Source: Lunularia cruciata (lineage: Eukaryota > Streptophyta > Marchantiopsida > Lunulariales > Lunulariaceae). Taken from it: a stretch of 64,000 nucleotides of DNA. Under the pieces are notes generated by a model. That model made no database searches. It was not told where the DNA came from and was given only the letters and a program-made list of their open reading frames with translations. The stretch covers positions 41,583,034 through 41,647,033 of the forward strand of contig OX419762.1 in assembly GCA_948567375.1 (NCBI GenBank). Direction: 5' to 3'. A program made the translations under genes and the position numbers. This document shows, piece by piece, positions 21,794 to 33,987 of the stretch (positions within the stretch are counted from its first letter, which is position 1; every line of letters begins with the position of its first letter).

Positions 21794-22393
21794 TGTAATG
21801 TTCTAAGGATAGGACAAACACAAGAAAAGGACACAAGAGAAACACATGCTTCATCTCTCAATACTCCGATGCCCCTAAAGAGCACCTTGTCTTTATTATA
21901 TAACAAAAACAATCCACTCAAAGGGAGCTACACCCTTGGATTAGATACATGGATTGGTGACATGTTAGTGAGCTCCACTCTTAGATAAGTTGGACAGATT
22001 TGTGACATGTAGATCCTTGTCCTATTTGGTTGGTCAAAACAGTTTGATCAAAGAGAATCTTTGAGGAATCTTCCTATATGAAGCTGAGACCTGCATGGGT
22101 GAGGTACCATGGAAAGCTCCCAACAAGAAAAACAAGAGGGAAACAAGAAAGTAACACTATTTTGCCCAAAGTGATAAAATCTTTCATCTTTCAAGCCGTA
22201 ATTCATTTGTTTAGACCTCCAAAATTGGCTCTAATGTTTTCAACATGTTTTTGACTTATAACTTATTAGTGAAAGTATTTTTTATCGTTGACACCTCTAT
22301 CTAATCTACTTAGACCATCATATGTAACATCCCTCAAGATATTACCAAACCAAGTTCCACCTCTAGATAATATGTCCAACTAATGGTACTACA
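21794..22393 (-). mobile_element. Solo LTR, family A, reverse orientation
   Basis: 600 bp, the reverse complement of the family A LTR: TGTAATGTTC at the left edge and GGTACTACA at the right edge. The TATA region appears as TTTATTATATAAC near 21900. Perfect target duplication CTATA at 21789-21793 and 22394-22398. No internal region. Confidence 0.88.
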
Positions 22394-22398
22394 CTATA

Positions 22399-25300
22399 AG
22401 TGCAATAGACTATATCCATTTGGGTTACATCCGAGTACATCATATTTCATGATGCAATTAAAAATAAAAACCACTATAAACGTAAAAATATAAAAATCAC
22501 TCTAGAGAGATTTATATAAGAGCAAAAGAATGCAATAAAGTGTTTTATCAAAGTCAGAAACAAGAAATTTATGATTGGTCAAACATATCAACAAAACTTA
22601 TAATGAACAAGATGATTGAAATGCTGAAAATAAATAAGGGATTTATGTTATGACCAAGTTTAATAATTTTAAATAGTGGAAAAATAAAGAAGGAGGTGAA
22701 CCACAATATAAGGTATTAGTTCTGCTATAAGTTATCCAATCTATAAACACAAAAGAAGGAAGAGGTAAAAGAGCACATAGAAAGTTGTACAAAAATAGAA
22801 AGATATCCAATGAACAAGATTTGATATGGGACCTTTATGTGATAGGGATAAAAGGTACAAACAAATTCTAACTAAAGTGAATATATGTATGGCTTGAAGA
22901 GTGTACTATGAAAGGGCTAGTTGGAGATCCAACAGTTAGTAAAGAAGTTAACAACAATTTAGAGGGTTCTTCTCATTTCATAAGGAATTTAACAACAATT
23001 TAGAAGTCCTTAAAATATCTAGAAAGGAAACAAGTAAATTATATAATCCTTACAAAAATTGTTTTTATGAGCTTTGTTGATTGGATGCTTTTTATTCATA
23101 GCCACTTGTGATTGTACACAACAAGAGCTCTTGCAGCAAATTCAAAGTTCAATTTGATATGATTTTTCTAAGTTATTGAAGGGATTAAATGAATTGAGTT
23201 GATGCTTCATTGTGACTATGGAGTAATTTTTATAATTGACTTGTATTAATAACAAGAGCTAATTTTATATGTTTTTGTACAACTCACACAATACCAAAAA
23301 AGTATTTATGCCAATAAAATTATCAACAAATATATTGAGTTGGTAAACTAAATTGTTGAATAGGCCAAACTGTCCAAATTATAATTATCTTTATTGGTAT
23401 AAATCTATCTAAAAATGGATTATATAGTCAACCAAGCCTTTTGTTGGTTAGCATGGTCAACAACTTAGCTAATGTTCAATTGATATTAGCAAAATACCCT
23501 TATTTTTTGATATTATTCTCATTATATTCTTCATTGTTTTATGAAGAAAATGTATCCTTACATGTGATCTGATACATTAAAAGATAGTCATGAACTCATT
23601 CAAAGCTTCATTGTAGATTTGAAGTACATATCCTCAATTATAATTGAGTCAATAAATTGAATAGATATTGGTTTTTGAATGTAAAATCCATATCTAAAAA
23701 AGTAATCTTATTAAGTAAGAGATGGATATTTCTTATTGTGGATACAAAGTTACAATTTATATAATCAGTTTTCAATCTAAAAGCCATAGAAGTGATGGAG
23801 GTCAACCTTTAATTTTGGAGTACAAAACCACAAAGACAAAGTATATGATCTTACATTTTGGAGTTGAATACATTCTAATTTGAAAAATGTTTGGGCAAAA
23901 TAAGATGATCAAAGAAAACAAGTTCATATAAACCTTTCTCATAATGTATACATACATTAACTATGAAATGCTTACAAAGTAGAACTCATATTTGCTAAAA
24001 GAATTATCAAAGTCATATAAAATGAGTACACATTCCAATTTTAGAGTCTGTGGTTTCATAATATAATTTTGTGATGAGTAGTAAGTACATAAAAGAAGAG
24101 ATCTGAAGAGAAAATTAATGTTGATTAAACATGAATGATTGATTTTAGATCTATTTCATTATCTATAGACCAGATTATCCAAAATCATTGTAAAAACAGT
24201 TTAATATACAAATGATAAACTAACCCACTTAATTAGAAGAGTTTCAATAAGCCTAGCAAGCCATTTATCTCCACCTCTAGTTTTAGAATCTTATTTAATA
24301 TTAAAATGTTAAATATGAACATAAAGAAAAATGGAAAATATACATAAATAAAAAGCTGATATAGAAGAGACTTGACAAAACTGAAGTTGATATGATAAGG
24401 ACTATTGTATCTATCAACAATAGATGATGTAAATATAATGGTTGTTGATTGATATGTAGACCTAAATCAAAGTATGAGTTTTTACTCTAATAAGCTATTT
24501 GCATTAATTTCTTTCTTATCTAATTTATTTCATGGTCATTGAGAAAGATTGCGCTTTGAGAGAAGCAAGACATCACAAAAGGGTTGTGTTTAAAGAGTGT
24601 ATATCAATATGCTTTCACTAGGATATTTTTATAGTAGTTGAGATAGACATGAAGATAAATCAAGATTGCTTCTTCATACTTGTTTGGGTAAATTCTTGTT
24701 AAAACAGTGACAATGCATTCTTGAACCCATAGTTGTAAAACTACAACTTATTATACATGTTATGATGTGGTAAAGAAAAATATCTCTTGTTTCAACCACT
24801 TACAAAGATACCTAATAAAAAATTTGTTCTTATATTCTCTAGTACTTGGGCTCATAAACCCATCTCTCTTCTTGAGAGTAAGATTAATAGTCTAATTTGC
24901 AATTATTTGGACTTTTCTTGTTGTCAGATTATTTGATTGATTGATCTTTTATAGGTAGCCAAAATGTTAAAAAATGGATGTAAAAATACCTATACTGGAA
25001 GTTGAGTAGGAAAAGTGAAGAACTTTAGCTTTTGAAATGTTGCTAAGTTGGTTTAGGAAAAGGATTAAGAGCAAAATGGTCAATAATTGATTGGAGCAAA
25101 TGGAAATAATTTGGAGTGTAATCAACAAAGTAGACCAAAGTTTAGGAGCCAGAGCTATAGTTGAAAAGAAATGAAAACTTCCAACAGAGTAAAACTAGAA
25201 AGGAAGGTACCTTGAGATTGACCTAATACACAATTTCTTGGATGGTAGCTTTGTCATGAATATTCTCTCACCTAAACTATGACAAAAACTAATACATAGA

Positions 25301-28300
25301 TCATTGGATTTATAATTTGTTTTAATTTCAACATATTTTATATTACAAATAATATAAGACAAGTGTCGAATCCAGCTCTGATAATTAGGTAAAGGTCACT
25401 AATAATTTACATCCTTAAAAGAGTATACGGTTTGTAGTCATAAACCCCACACCATTTTTCTTAAGAGAACGTACACCAAATCTAGCTAAGTAGAAGGTGG
25501 TGAAGTTTCACAAAATATTTCAAACAATTAATAGATGTGAAGTCTATACCCATTAATACCATACAATAGAAGTTCATTTGATAATGTGTTAGAATCTAGC
25601 TCAAAAAAAAGTGCCAAAATGTCACCATGATTTCCTCTTGAAATGCGTTTGGAGTCTTTATTGTTTATTCTCATAACTATAAGAAATGATGGACAGTGTC
25701 ATAATACAACTAAGGACAAGAGACGTAAGGTCATCCTTTTACTTATGGAACAACTACGGAGTTTATATTTGTTGACTCCATCTCATATCTGGAATCCAAA
25801 CCGTCATTTCTCCCTAATAAAATCATCATGTTTTGAAAGATTAGTTACCAAATTGTCTTGAAACTAGGTATATATATATTGGTAACTCATGGTACAAATA
25901 TTTGTGCAGAGTAATTACGGAATTACTGTGCATATTTATTTTGAAGCAACCAACAAGAGGAAATATTATGACTTCCTATATCCCTTTCATTAGATGGTTA
26001 CCATCTATATATCAACTTTCTCACTTAGCCACTCGAGATTCCTTTTATGTCAGTCTATCAGAATCTTTTTCATAGAATCTTTTAACTCTCTTTGAAGATT
26101 ATCCTTATTTGGATATGCAAAAAAAATAAAAATTACAACTAAAATTAAATTTATGAAACGCTATAATCGTAATTTTATTATAAGATTAATGAATATTGAT
26201 AGCCATGAACTAACTTATCGAGTATATCATCAAAAGGATTTTATTCTTCAAGATAGGTTTCTTGCAAAATCAACTTGGGTACTTGAGTGTGTATTAGTAT
26301 AGACTTTTGACTGATTTTTGTATTTTGGATGGATTAGGTTGGTAATGTAGCTTTTACTACACGCATTCACATACTGCATAGAAAATATAAGAACACTTAG
26401 ATCTTTATGCTTTGGGAAAGGGTAAAATTGCCACACTCACGAGCGGTTGATAAGAACTAGCTTTTGCTTGAAATCACCAATATCATCTAATTCATTTCTA
26501 AAACAAGAGGTGTAATCCGAGGATCAAGAGGAGACACCATCAGAAAAGTAGAGCAACGAAAGAAGAAAAGAAGACCAAGAAGACCTCACCAGCTAAGGCT
26601 CCAACTCAATCAAGGCAAAATCCTCAATCTCTTACCATTGTTCAGTGCATAGACTCACAATCTCATCAACTTCAAGAAGGTAAAGGGAAGAAAGGATCAT
26701 AAGTTAAACCATACATGCTAGAAACTGATATTTGAAGTGTGAAAGGAAATTTTACTAAAGTAAGAACGAAGTTTATGACATTGGCCTTATATCAATGAGA
26801 CTAAACACTTGCATATTAATGACCCTGATGCACCAACATAAACGAACATAGATATCCGTAATCTAGATACCCAATGTGGCATCTAATTTGGAAGCAGTCC
26901 TCTCAAACTTATTTATATCTCCAATTGATTTTACTTGAGTCTTGAAGAAACATTAATATTTACTCCATAAAAGCAACAGATCTATAGCTGATTAGCATGA
27001 AAAATGGTAAAAAAGAAGAAGAAGCCAATCAATTTCAAACTTGGAGAAACATGCAGACAACTAAGTGAAAGCACCATGGTTTTGTTGCTGTACACATGAG
27101 ATAAACATTATGAGAATCTTTCTATAGGAAGACGATCCGATGAGCTATTAAGATAGTGTGATCTTCTTATGCTTTTCTGCTATTGATAGTAAATATATAA
27201 GATTTGGGTTTATTAAGGGAATATGTTGTTACCATGCTTATCTGCTATAACTAGTAAGTATACAAAGTAATATGGGGAAAGAATTTTCTAATTTGATTGC
27301 ATACTTCTACAAGTAGAGGTTAATTATCAGGTGTAGGGTATGATATATTTCTAAAGGGGTTTCTTTTGCCAATTCATTGAATTGAGACACCAACATAGTT
27401 CCAAGCAAGGGCTGATACAAAGAGGCTAAATGTTTTGACATATTCTCTTGTTTACATGCCAAAGAAAGGACAATTCTATGAACAACTAAGTATGTGGAAT
27501 GTAAGTTGCATCAACTAATTGACAACAACTTACAAGAGTGAGATATATAATGTAGGATAAAGAATTTAAAACTCATGGAACCACTAGGATAGAAGCTATA
27601 AAAGAAACGTGTACTTCTTTCTCTAGTCTAATTACTACTGATATGATGTATGTATATTATATTATGCATGAAGTTTGAATGAGAACATCCGAGTGATCCA
27701 ACTAGTCGCTTTGATGTTGAAGCAATCATTTCTCAAATTTCAGGAGTATAAGATGAAAAAAAAAGTGGAAACAGCTTTACACCACTTAACAAGTAAGTTT
27801 TCATTCTAAATCTCTTGACAAAGATGTTAGAGTCTCCATTTTCTATTATGATCATGGATGAATTTTTCATTATCAAACACTTTCAACAATAAGGCCAAAA
27901 TTAAGCGTGAGAAGATTTTCCCCTGTTCCAAAATTTATGAGAAATAATTGATGTTAGTCCAAATCTGGCTGTTTGGTTCGAGACATAGAAAGATTTTGTC
28001 ATCCAATTAGTAAATATTAATTCAATCTTCATGAGTATTTAGGTTCCTAAAATAAACAAGTGGAGCAATTAACTGTACTCCATATTCATTATTGCATAAA
28101 AGTAGGACTCCAATTGCGTCTGCCCATTTGTGCATATCCCCTAAGTGGACCTTCATGTCCGTCAGAATATTAATATCTCAAGAAGTTCACATCCCACGCA
28201 AGCCAAATGGATTCAGACTCGGAATCCATTAACTAGATGAAAATATAAATTCACTGAGTCTGGCACCTGGACCAGGTGCATATTTGCTGACTCAGCCTCC

Positions 28301-28479
28301 TTATCTGACAGCTCTAAACACCCCCACAAATTTAACACAAATAGCCATATTTCTCGATGTATGGTAAATATTAACTTTCTCTAATCAAACTTGTTGCTCT
28401 GATCAAACTTACGTCGTCCTGTCACGGTGGCATAAAATGCCCAAATACAAGAAATTAAAAGAGTCAGAACAAGAAAGAT
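22399..28479. other. 6 kb AT-rich stretch, no gene recognised
   Basis: No reading frame with a domain, no tRNA and no recognisable LTR pair. Many A-rich phrases resemble old, heavily mutated retroelement DNA, but no motif survives to assign it. Frames at 25643-25861 and 26248-26436 look like chance. Confidence 0.45.
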
Positions 28480-28493
28480 CATAATGCCTTGGG

Positions 28494-28769
28494 AAGGTGA
28501 CCGCGGGATGGGAAAATGGGAAGACCCATCCAGTCAGCCGTACAAGGAGAAGACAAAAGGGGGAAAATGGGGCGAAGCCCCAATAGTTGCCTATTTGTGG
28601 GCTCCCCTAGGTTTGGTTTCGATTTGTGGTACTTGTTCTTTGGGTTCCGTGGTCGGTTCCCATCAGGCACTCTTTGGTGTTACGCACTCTTTTTCACTTT
28701 CATGCGGGTATATAATTTGGTGCATTTTACACAATAGCATAATATGGGTAAGAGGAATCTACCCTACAG
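28494..28769 (-). mobile_element. SINE-like repeat, copy 10, long variant with internal insert
   Basis: A 276 bp insertion bounded by CATAATGCCTTGGG at 28480-28493 and 28770-28783 (perfect 14 bp). The plus-strand left part is the family 3' end (GGTGACCGCGG, GATGGGAAAATGGG, CAGCCGTACAAGG, ATGGGGCGAAGCCCCAATAG). The right part, AAGAGGAATCTACCCTACAG, is the family 5' segment. Between them are about 150 bp absent from copy 1. One target duplication encloses both, so the insert was part of the RNA that moved, or was added afterwards. Confidence 0.78.
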
Positions 28770-28783
28770 CATAATGCCTTGGG

Positions 28784-31700
28784 GCGGAGCTTGAGGTCAG
28801 CACTGTGATTTATGTAAATTCCAACCTTCTAATCAGATATTTTGCTTTTGTTTTTACGGAACTATATATATAATGTATAGAAGAATAAGGTCAGCTCTGC
28901 GGAGACGATATATTCATGTAGAGTTTACGAGAATTTCCTGATGTCTTCCGGATCAATTTGATAAGGAGAGACTCCCGATCTTTACTCGTTCATCTGACAA
29001 AGACAATTGTTTAATTTGAGCTTTTCCTGATCAGCGAGCCTGCTAAAACAGATGTCACATGCCAGAACGCAGTTATTCTGGACGAGCTGGTGAGAGGATT
29101 GATTGATTTATACGCATCTGAAAGCCATCCATGATGTAACTTCATGTGACCTTCAAAATACGAGTGGAAATCCCACATCGTATAGGTTTCTAAGCTCTCC
29201 ATGATTAGATTCTGATTATGATCTGCACTGGCTAAAGGCGGATTTACTTTGTGATCATGAGTGATTCCAACGAACTTATGAGACAGGCTGTTTTGGCTCT
29301 GTGACTGATAATCGTCCGCAGCTGCATGCTTATAGGAAGTGTGCATGGATGGGAAACATAATTTTTTGGTCTCAGAAAAGCAGAACTCGGCCCTGACTTT
29401 TGCCGACGTCTGTCGGTGAGAATAAAAGTACACGAATTTCACTACTAAATCATTCGATTTCAGTATGATTTGCAAGACATTCAAATCATTTCCACGTGCT
29501 CCAGATGTTATGTAAAAGTATGAAAATCAGATGTTGGGTAACGGAAGTTGTGGAAGTAAGAGAGAAATTAGTGTATTGCATTTATGCGCGAATTTCGTGT
29601 TCTCCTCTGAGCAACGGACCTTAGCTCTTTTCAAGTGTAGTCCTTTTATCATTCAATTCCAAAATCAATGTAACCATTAAACTACAATTACATTTATATT
29701 TATAAGAACTGTGGAGACTTTTTTCTTACCAAAGCAGGTCAAAACGTCTGCTTGGCTGTCCTCAAAGCATTTAACAATAATCTACAAGCGAGACTGTTTA
29801 TTTATAACTCGCACCAGATTTGGATTATGATTTTATTGAGGTCCTACAGTTCAGAAGGTCTCACATTAGCCGGAAACGGAATTTTACGCACCATTTTGCA
29901 CCAATTTACATGTAGTTTCTTCCAAGGAAGTTGATTGCACCTGCAACTGCCATGACTGGTTTCTCTCCATTGCTGTTCAATATAGCTAGATCAATCAAGT
30001 GAAGGTGCAAAAAAATCCGATGTTCTTAACATGAGTTTCCTCTTGTGAGTATACTAACAGTTGTGAATGCACTATTGGATCTATTGCTGTGTTGAACAGA
30101 CTTCTATTGAATGGTTCTTCATTACAAACTAAATGATCTGTTTAGAAGGGCTCGAGTAATTTCTTGAATTTCTTTTCTAATTTGGGGCCTACAGCTCTCC
30201 TGAAGTTGCAACATCCATGACAAGCATATGTGACTTCTATAGTCCCGGCATGGCATAGACTGAATAGGCTTCTGAATTCACGTCTAGCAACTTTTGTCTT
30301 CACCAAAGCCCGTTGCCATTGCTGAAAGTGAAATTGGAGTGTTGACATTCGTGACTTCGAAAGTCAACTCTCCAATCACTTACATCCAATCTAGACATCT
30401 CCCGTCAATCATAGCGTACTGAAATCACTTTTCTGCACAAAGTTTCTCAGCATCATGATAGATTCCTGGTGCACGAACCTAGTATAGTATTCTCCTTGGT
30501 TTCAGCTGCGACTCAAATTTCGGTTCTATGAACCAGGACACCGAACATGACACAACTAGCGGAGACTCAATTTTATCACCCAGGCGACCAAATATGACAC
30601 AAGCCGATATCAAACTATGGCTTACGCGAAAGCTAGTTACCGGTGTCAAATCAAACAGTTTCAAAGCAATGGTTCCGGAGACGGATCACCTTTCGTTTTG
30701 CTTGGTTTTTGCACCAAGAAAACGCCGTCGAATTGAATCAGAAACTTACACGATTAGTTGTTTAACCTACATATGGATGTAGCGGTAATTATGCTGTCAC
30801 CTGGCATTGTCTGGGGAGAAAAAGATAAGATGCCGCAAAGTATTCTTGATCCCGTGCAGTTTGAGGATAGATCTGTGCGTTTGATCAACAAATAAAGCTT
30901 TCTTAAGACGGGAAATACTATCGTCCATCGAAGTAAACATACATCACTCTGTCTGGGTCGCTAGTCCCGGGCCGAACAGCTCCAGGACACACCAACACGA
31001 GCGACGTCCCAAGAGTACATTCGGTGATTGTTGATCGTTCCCAACCAGATTTTCAAAGACACAGGTTAGTGGTCGCTATGCAATACGTACCGGAAACTTA
31101 TGAGTGGAACTGATCAGGAACGGTGAGATGAGAGTTGTTGATCCTCGATGTATTATGCTTTCTTACTCGATAGATGTCTAATTGTGTCCAACGCAACAAA
31201 TTCAGCCTCGGAGTTTCGGATTGAGGTCTGGGCTACTTTGACCGTTCTTAGGATTTGATTGTTTGGATAGAATAGTCGTGGTGTATTCATATGCATGCAA
31301 GAGAACAATGCAATTTTGCCCGACATTCACGAACGTTGATGTGGTGAAACTGAAGTGATGGAATGATCGTTTTGTTCTGTACTCTTTATGTGGATGCCAG
31401 GTCCAAGAATGTTCACATAAAGAACCATTCAGTAGAATGGTTCATTGTAGCTCATAGTGCACATCGATCATGGTTATCGCTACAATGATTAATATATGCT
31501 ACCTACAACCTAACGATGAATGCGAGGTCCCGTCATATGTCTCTGATGGGATTTTGATGATATGATATGATATTATACATTTGATCTTGGCATTCCAGTC
31601 GTAACGTACATGACATGTCTGCAGTGGATCCAGCATCACATTATCAAGTAACCACCACCTCCAGATGGCCATTATTAGAGCTGTAACATTCTCAAAGGCC

Positions 31701-32209
31701 AGTCAAATATGGCAAAGAACCTTTGTGAACCATGAGCCGCAAAAGAACTACATTGCATTTTCAGTTTGTCTGTGATACGAGGATGGAGCATGTCCATCCG
31801 CATACATATCATTCTCACGATCACCACCTCGGCAATCTGATGGTGGGTGTGATTATCATGGAATGTATCATGGTCATCTCAAGGTTGATGGCTGTGTTCC
31901 AGTATTGTACAAGAACTTACCAGAATACGCAATGTCAATTCATGGGCGTAAGAGGGTAATTGATGTCTTAGCCTGACTGATTACCGTATTGTTCAACACA
32001 GTATTCGTGGATAAGAGTGAGTAATCCGAGCATATTCCACTGAGCATCCTTGACCTCTTGGTCACCAGCCTCATGCTTATGGTACCTTATAATCAGTCAT
32101 ACATGGGTGAAGCTTGATCAAACTTTGAACGAGGAAATATATAGGGTCCCCTCCCGATAAGTGCAATAGAAGGTTTCAATGCCATTGTTATGGGGCGAGG
32201 AATCAGTAT
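28784..32209. other. GC-balanced region, no gene recognised
   Basis: The composition resembles single-copy DNA. Open frames at 29011-29484 (minus, begins with TTG) and 30528-30782 (plus) show no domain. No splice structure could be built, so no gene is claimed. It could hold promoter or intron sequence. Confidence 0.4.
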
Positions 32210-32219
32210 CAATGCCACT

Positions 32220-32315
32220 GTTATGGAGGCGACTGCGTATGATAACAAGAAGGATGGGAAGATCCCATCAACTAGTTTTAAGAAAAGACATAGGGGATAA
32301 TTGGAGATCTAATGC
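32220..32315 (-). mobile_element. SINE-like repeat, copy 11
   Basis: Plus strand reads GGCGACTGCGTATGATAAC, AAGAAGGATGGGAAGATCCCA, then diverged sequence with AGACATAGGGGATAA. Flanked by CAATGCCACT at 32210-32219 and 32316-32325. The 5' portion of the family is missing. Confidence 0.7.
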
Positions 32316-32351
32316 CAATGCCACTCTTTTAGTTCATCCAAACTAAAAGAG

Positions 32352-32470
32352 AGTCAAGGTGACCGCATAGGATAACAAGAAAGATGAGAAGACCCTATCA
32401 ACCCAAAAAAGGATAATACTCAAGAGGTAAAATGGGGCTAAGCCCCAACCTAAAATAGTAGCATTGCCCC
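32352..32470 (-). mobile_element. SINE-like repeat, copy 12
   Basis: Plus strand reads GTGACCGCATAGGATAAC, GATGAGAAGACCCTATC, AGAGGTAAAATGGGGCTAA and GCCCCAACC, so the GGGGC hairpin is perfect; TTGCCCCTAC follows, matching the family 5' segment. It lies 36 bp from copy 11. No clear target duplication. Confidence 0.65.
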
Positions 32471-32820
32471 TACATCAAAGTATATATAATTTCGATGTAT
32501 ACTTTGGTAGAGATGTGCCCTTGCCCTTGCTATCACCACAGAAAATCAAGCAAGTGACATAATTGTATCGATTGTGTCATGCACACATATGGATTAAAAA
32601 ATCGCATGCAATGGAGTATATTCATTTTTAGCAAGTCATGTAATTTCATCAGTTGTATACCATATGTAAACATAAAGTAAGCGCATGTATCCAGTGAACC
32701 AATTTTATTAAATTTATAGAAAATCTTTAGAATATCGACTCGAAACGTGACATGTAAGAGAACAAGATGGCTCGAAAATATATGAAACACAAAAGAAGTC
32801 TGTTGGGTAGCAGACATCGG

Positions 32821-32893
32821 GCCGCCCTAGCTCAGTTGGTAGAGCGCAAGGCTCTTAACCTTGTGGTCGGGGGTTCGAGCCCCCCGGGCGGCG
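32821..32893 (-). other. Reverse strand of tRNA-Lys: no feature
   Basis: Nothing is encoded on the minus strand here. The tRNA gene is on plus (next entry). Confidence 0.2.
32821..32893 (+). tRNA. tRNA-Lys(CTT)
   Basis: A 73-base intact cloverleaf. Acceptor GCCGCCC pairs with GGGCGGC, discriminator G. D arm GCTC/GAGC. Anticodon stem CAAGG/CCTTG with loop CTCTTAA gives anticodon CTT at 32854-32856. T arm GGGGG-TTCGAGC-CCCCC. Internal A box (TAGCTCAGTTGG) and B box (GGTTCGAGCCC) match the RNA polymerase III consensus. CCA is not encoded, as expected for a nuclear gene. Upstream at about -45 is AAATATATG and at about -33 a CAA, both common before plant tRNA genes. No T-run follows before the next tRNA, 10 bases on. 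Confidence 0.97.
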
Positions 32894-32903
32894 CACCAGA
32901 ATA

Positions 32904-32974
32904 GCATCGGTGGTCTAGGGGTAGAATAGTTCCCTGCCACGGAACAGACCCGGGTTCGATTCCCGGCCGATGCA
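32904..32974 (+). tRNA. tRNA-Gly(GCC)
   Basis: A 71-base intact tRNA. Acceptor GCATCGG pairs with CCGATGC, discriminator A. Anticodon stem GTTCC/GGAAC with loop CTGCCAC gives anticodon GCC at 32936-32938. The T arm carries GGGTTCGATTCCC, an exact B box. It starts only 10 bases after tRNA-Lys on the same strand. Confidence 0.97.
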
Positions 32975-32975
32975 G

Positions 32976-32979
32976 TTTT
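32976..32979 (+). terminator. RNA polymerase III T-run after the tRNA pair
   Basis: TTTT, one base after tRNA-Gly. It is the first T-run after the start of tRNA-Lys, so it could end a joint transcript of both tRNAs. Four Ts is the minimum used in plants. Confidence 0.6.
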
Positions 32980-33987
32980 GACCATGAGTTGTTGTTTTCA
33001 ACAAAGGATTTGTGTTCTCAAATGGACGACACATTGCTGCCAAATAAAATTGGGGAAAATCAACCAGCAGTTGCCGCCTGTAGACAATCTTTAAATCTTA
33101 CCTTAAGTTTCGTTAGCCACCACGGTGAATATATGCCGACATTGAGCAAAGGTAATTCACATACTCGACAAGTTTATTCAATGGTTTGATGCATATTGCA
33201 GAGGTCATAGGTGTATGATGCTCGCTTTGTGGTACTTTCTCATCGTGACAATGTTTTTAACTCTATGAGGTTCTAAGGTTAACGTAACTAACTGACATTG
33301 TCCAAGTAGTTCCTCATTCACACTTGAAACCTAAACGTTATTTCCACCTTCAACACATCCATTTCTTTGTCAGATCTTAATATTATGATTTCCAGTATGT
33401 GGGATCGTAGTAGAGTCATATTTATCGCTGTTGTGAAGTAAAGACTTCTTGAAACGAACAGAATCCAGGGCAATGTACTGTGACAGTACGTATTCAAACT
33501 AGTCAGCGTAGAGAACAAATCTGGTACATAACCCTCAATCCGGGTACTGTGCATATTGTACCTTTTTCAGTCTTCATGTTCCCAAATGTGAGATACAAGC
33601 TAGGGCAGTCTGTTTAATCGAGTGATTTGAGATCTGCAACTTCCTGTGGTGAACAGATATCTTAAAAGCAACAACGTACATTCAAACAAGAATCAAAGCC
33701 CTGATGAGCTTCTCCTCTCTTGTGAACCTGGCAAAACATGAGACAATATCACGTATTATACTATTGATACCAGGCATGTCACTAGATATATACTGAGGTT
33801 TCTTAGGCAGTAAAGGACACTTCCGACCATAAACGTCAGCATAATGGCTCCACGGCTTTGCAGTGGGTGAAAGGATGGACAATGGCAAGACTAATGAAAG
33901 AACATTAGAATAAAACCAGATGGCACAGAGAGGTGAAGGTATTGCTCCTGGAAGTAATAAACACCAAGCGAAACCGAGTCGGAAAAG
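32980..33987. other. Intergenic, no gene; 3' side of the SRPBCC gene
   Basis: Short frames only (32989-33189, 33318-33554, 33682-33888), none with a domain. The part next to 33987 should contain the 3' UTR and polyadenylation site of the minus-strand gene. No single signal stands out. Confidence 0.4.

Noticed and set aside
22399-28479. Copia-type element in the AT-rich stretch
   Set aside because: A few phrases seemed coding-like, but no integrase or reverse-transcriptase motif could be read in any frame.
29011-29484. 157-codon minus-strand open frame
   Set aside because: It begins with TTG, shows no domain, and could occur by chance at this composition.
30528-30782. 84-codon plus-strand frame with an Arg/Lys cluster
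   Set aside because: No recognisable domain, overlapped by another frame, and no splice or promoter support.
33200-33300. Box C/D snoRNA downstream of tRNA-Gly
   Set aside because: A TGATG-like and a CTGA motif occur, but box C is imperfect and no terminal stem pairs.
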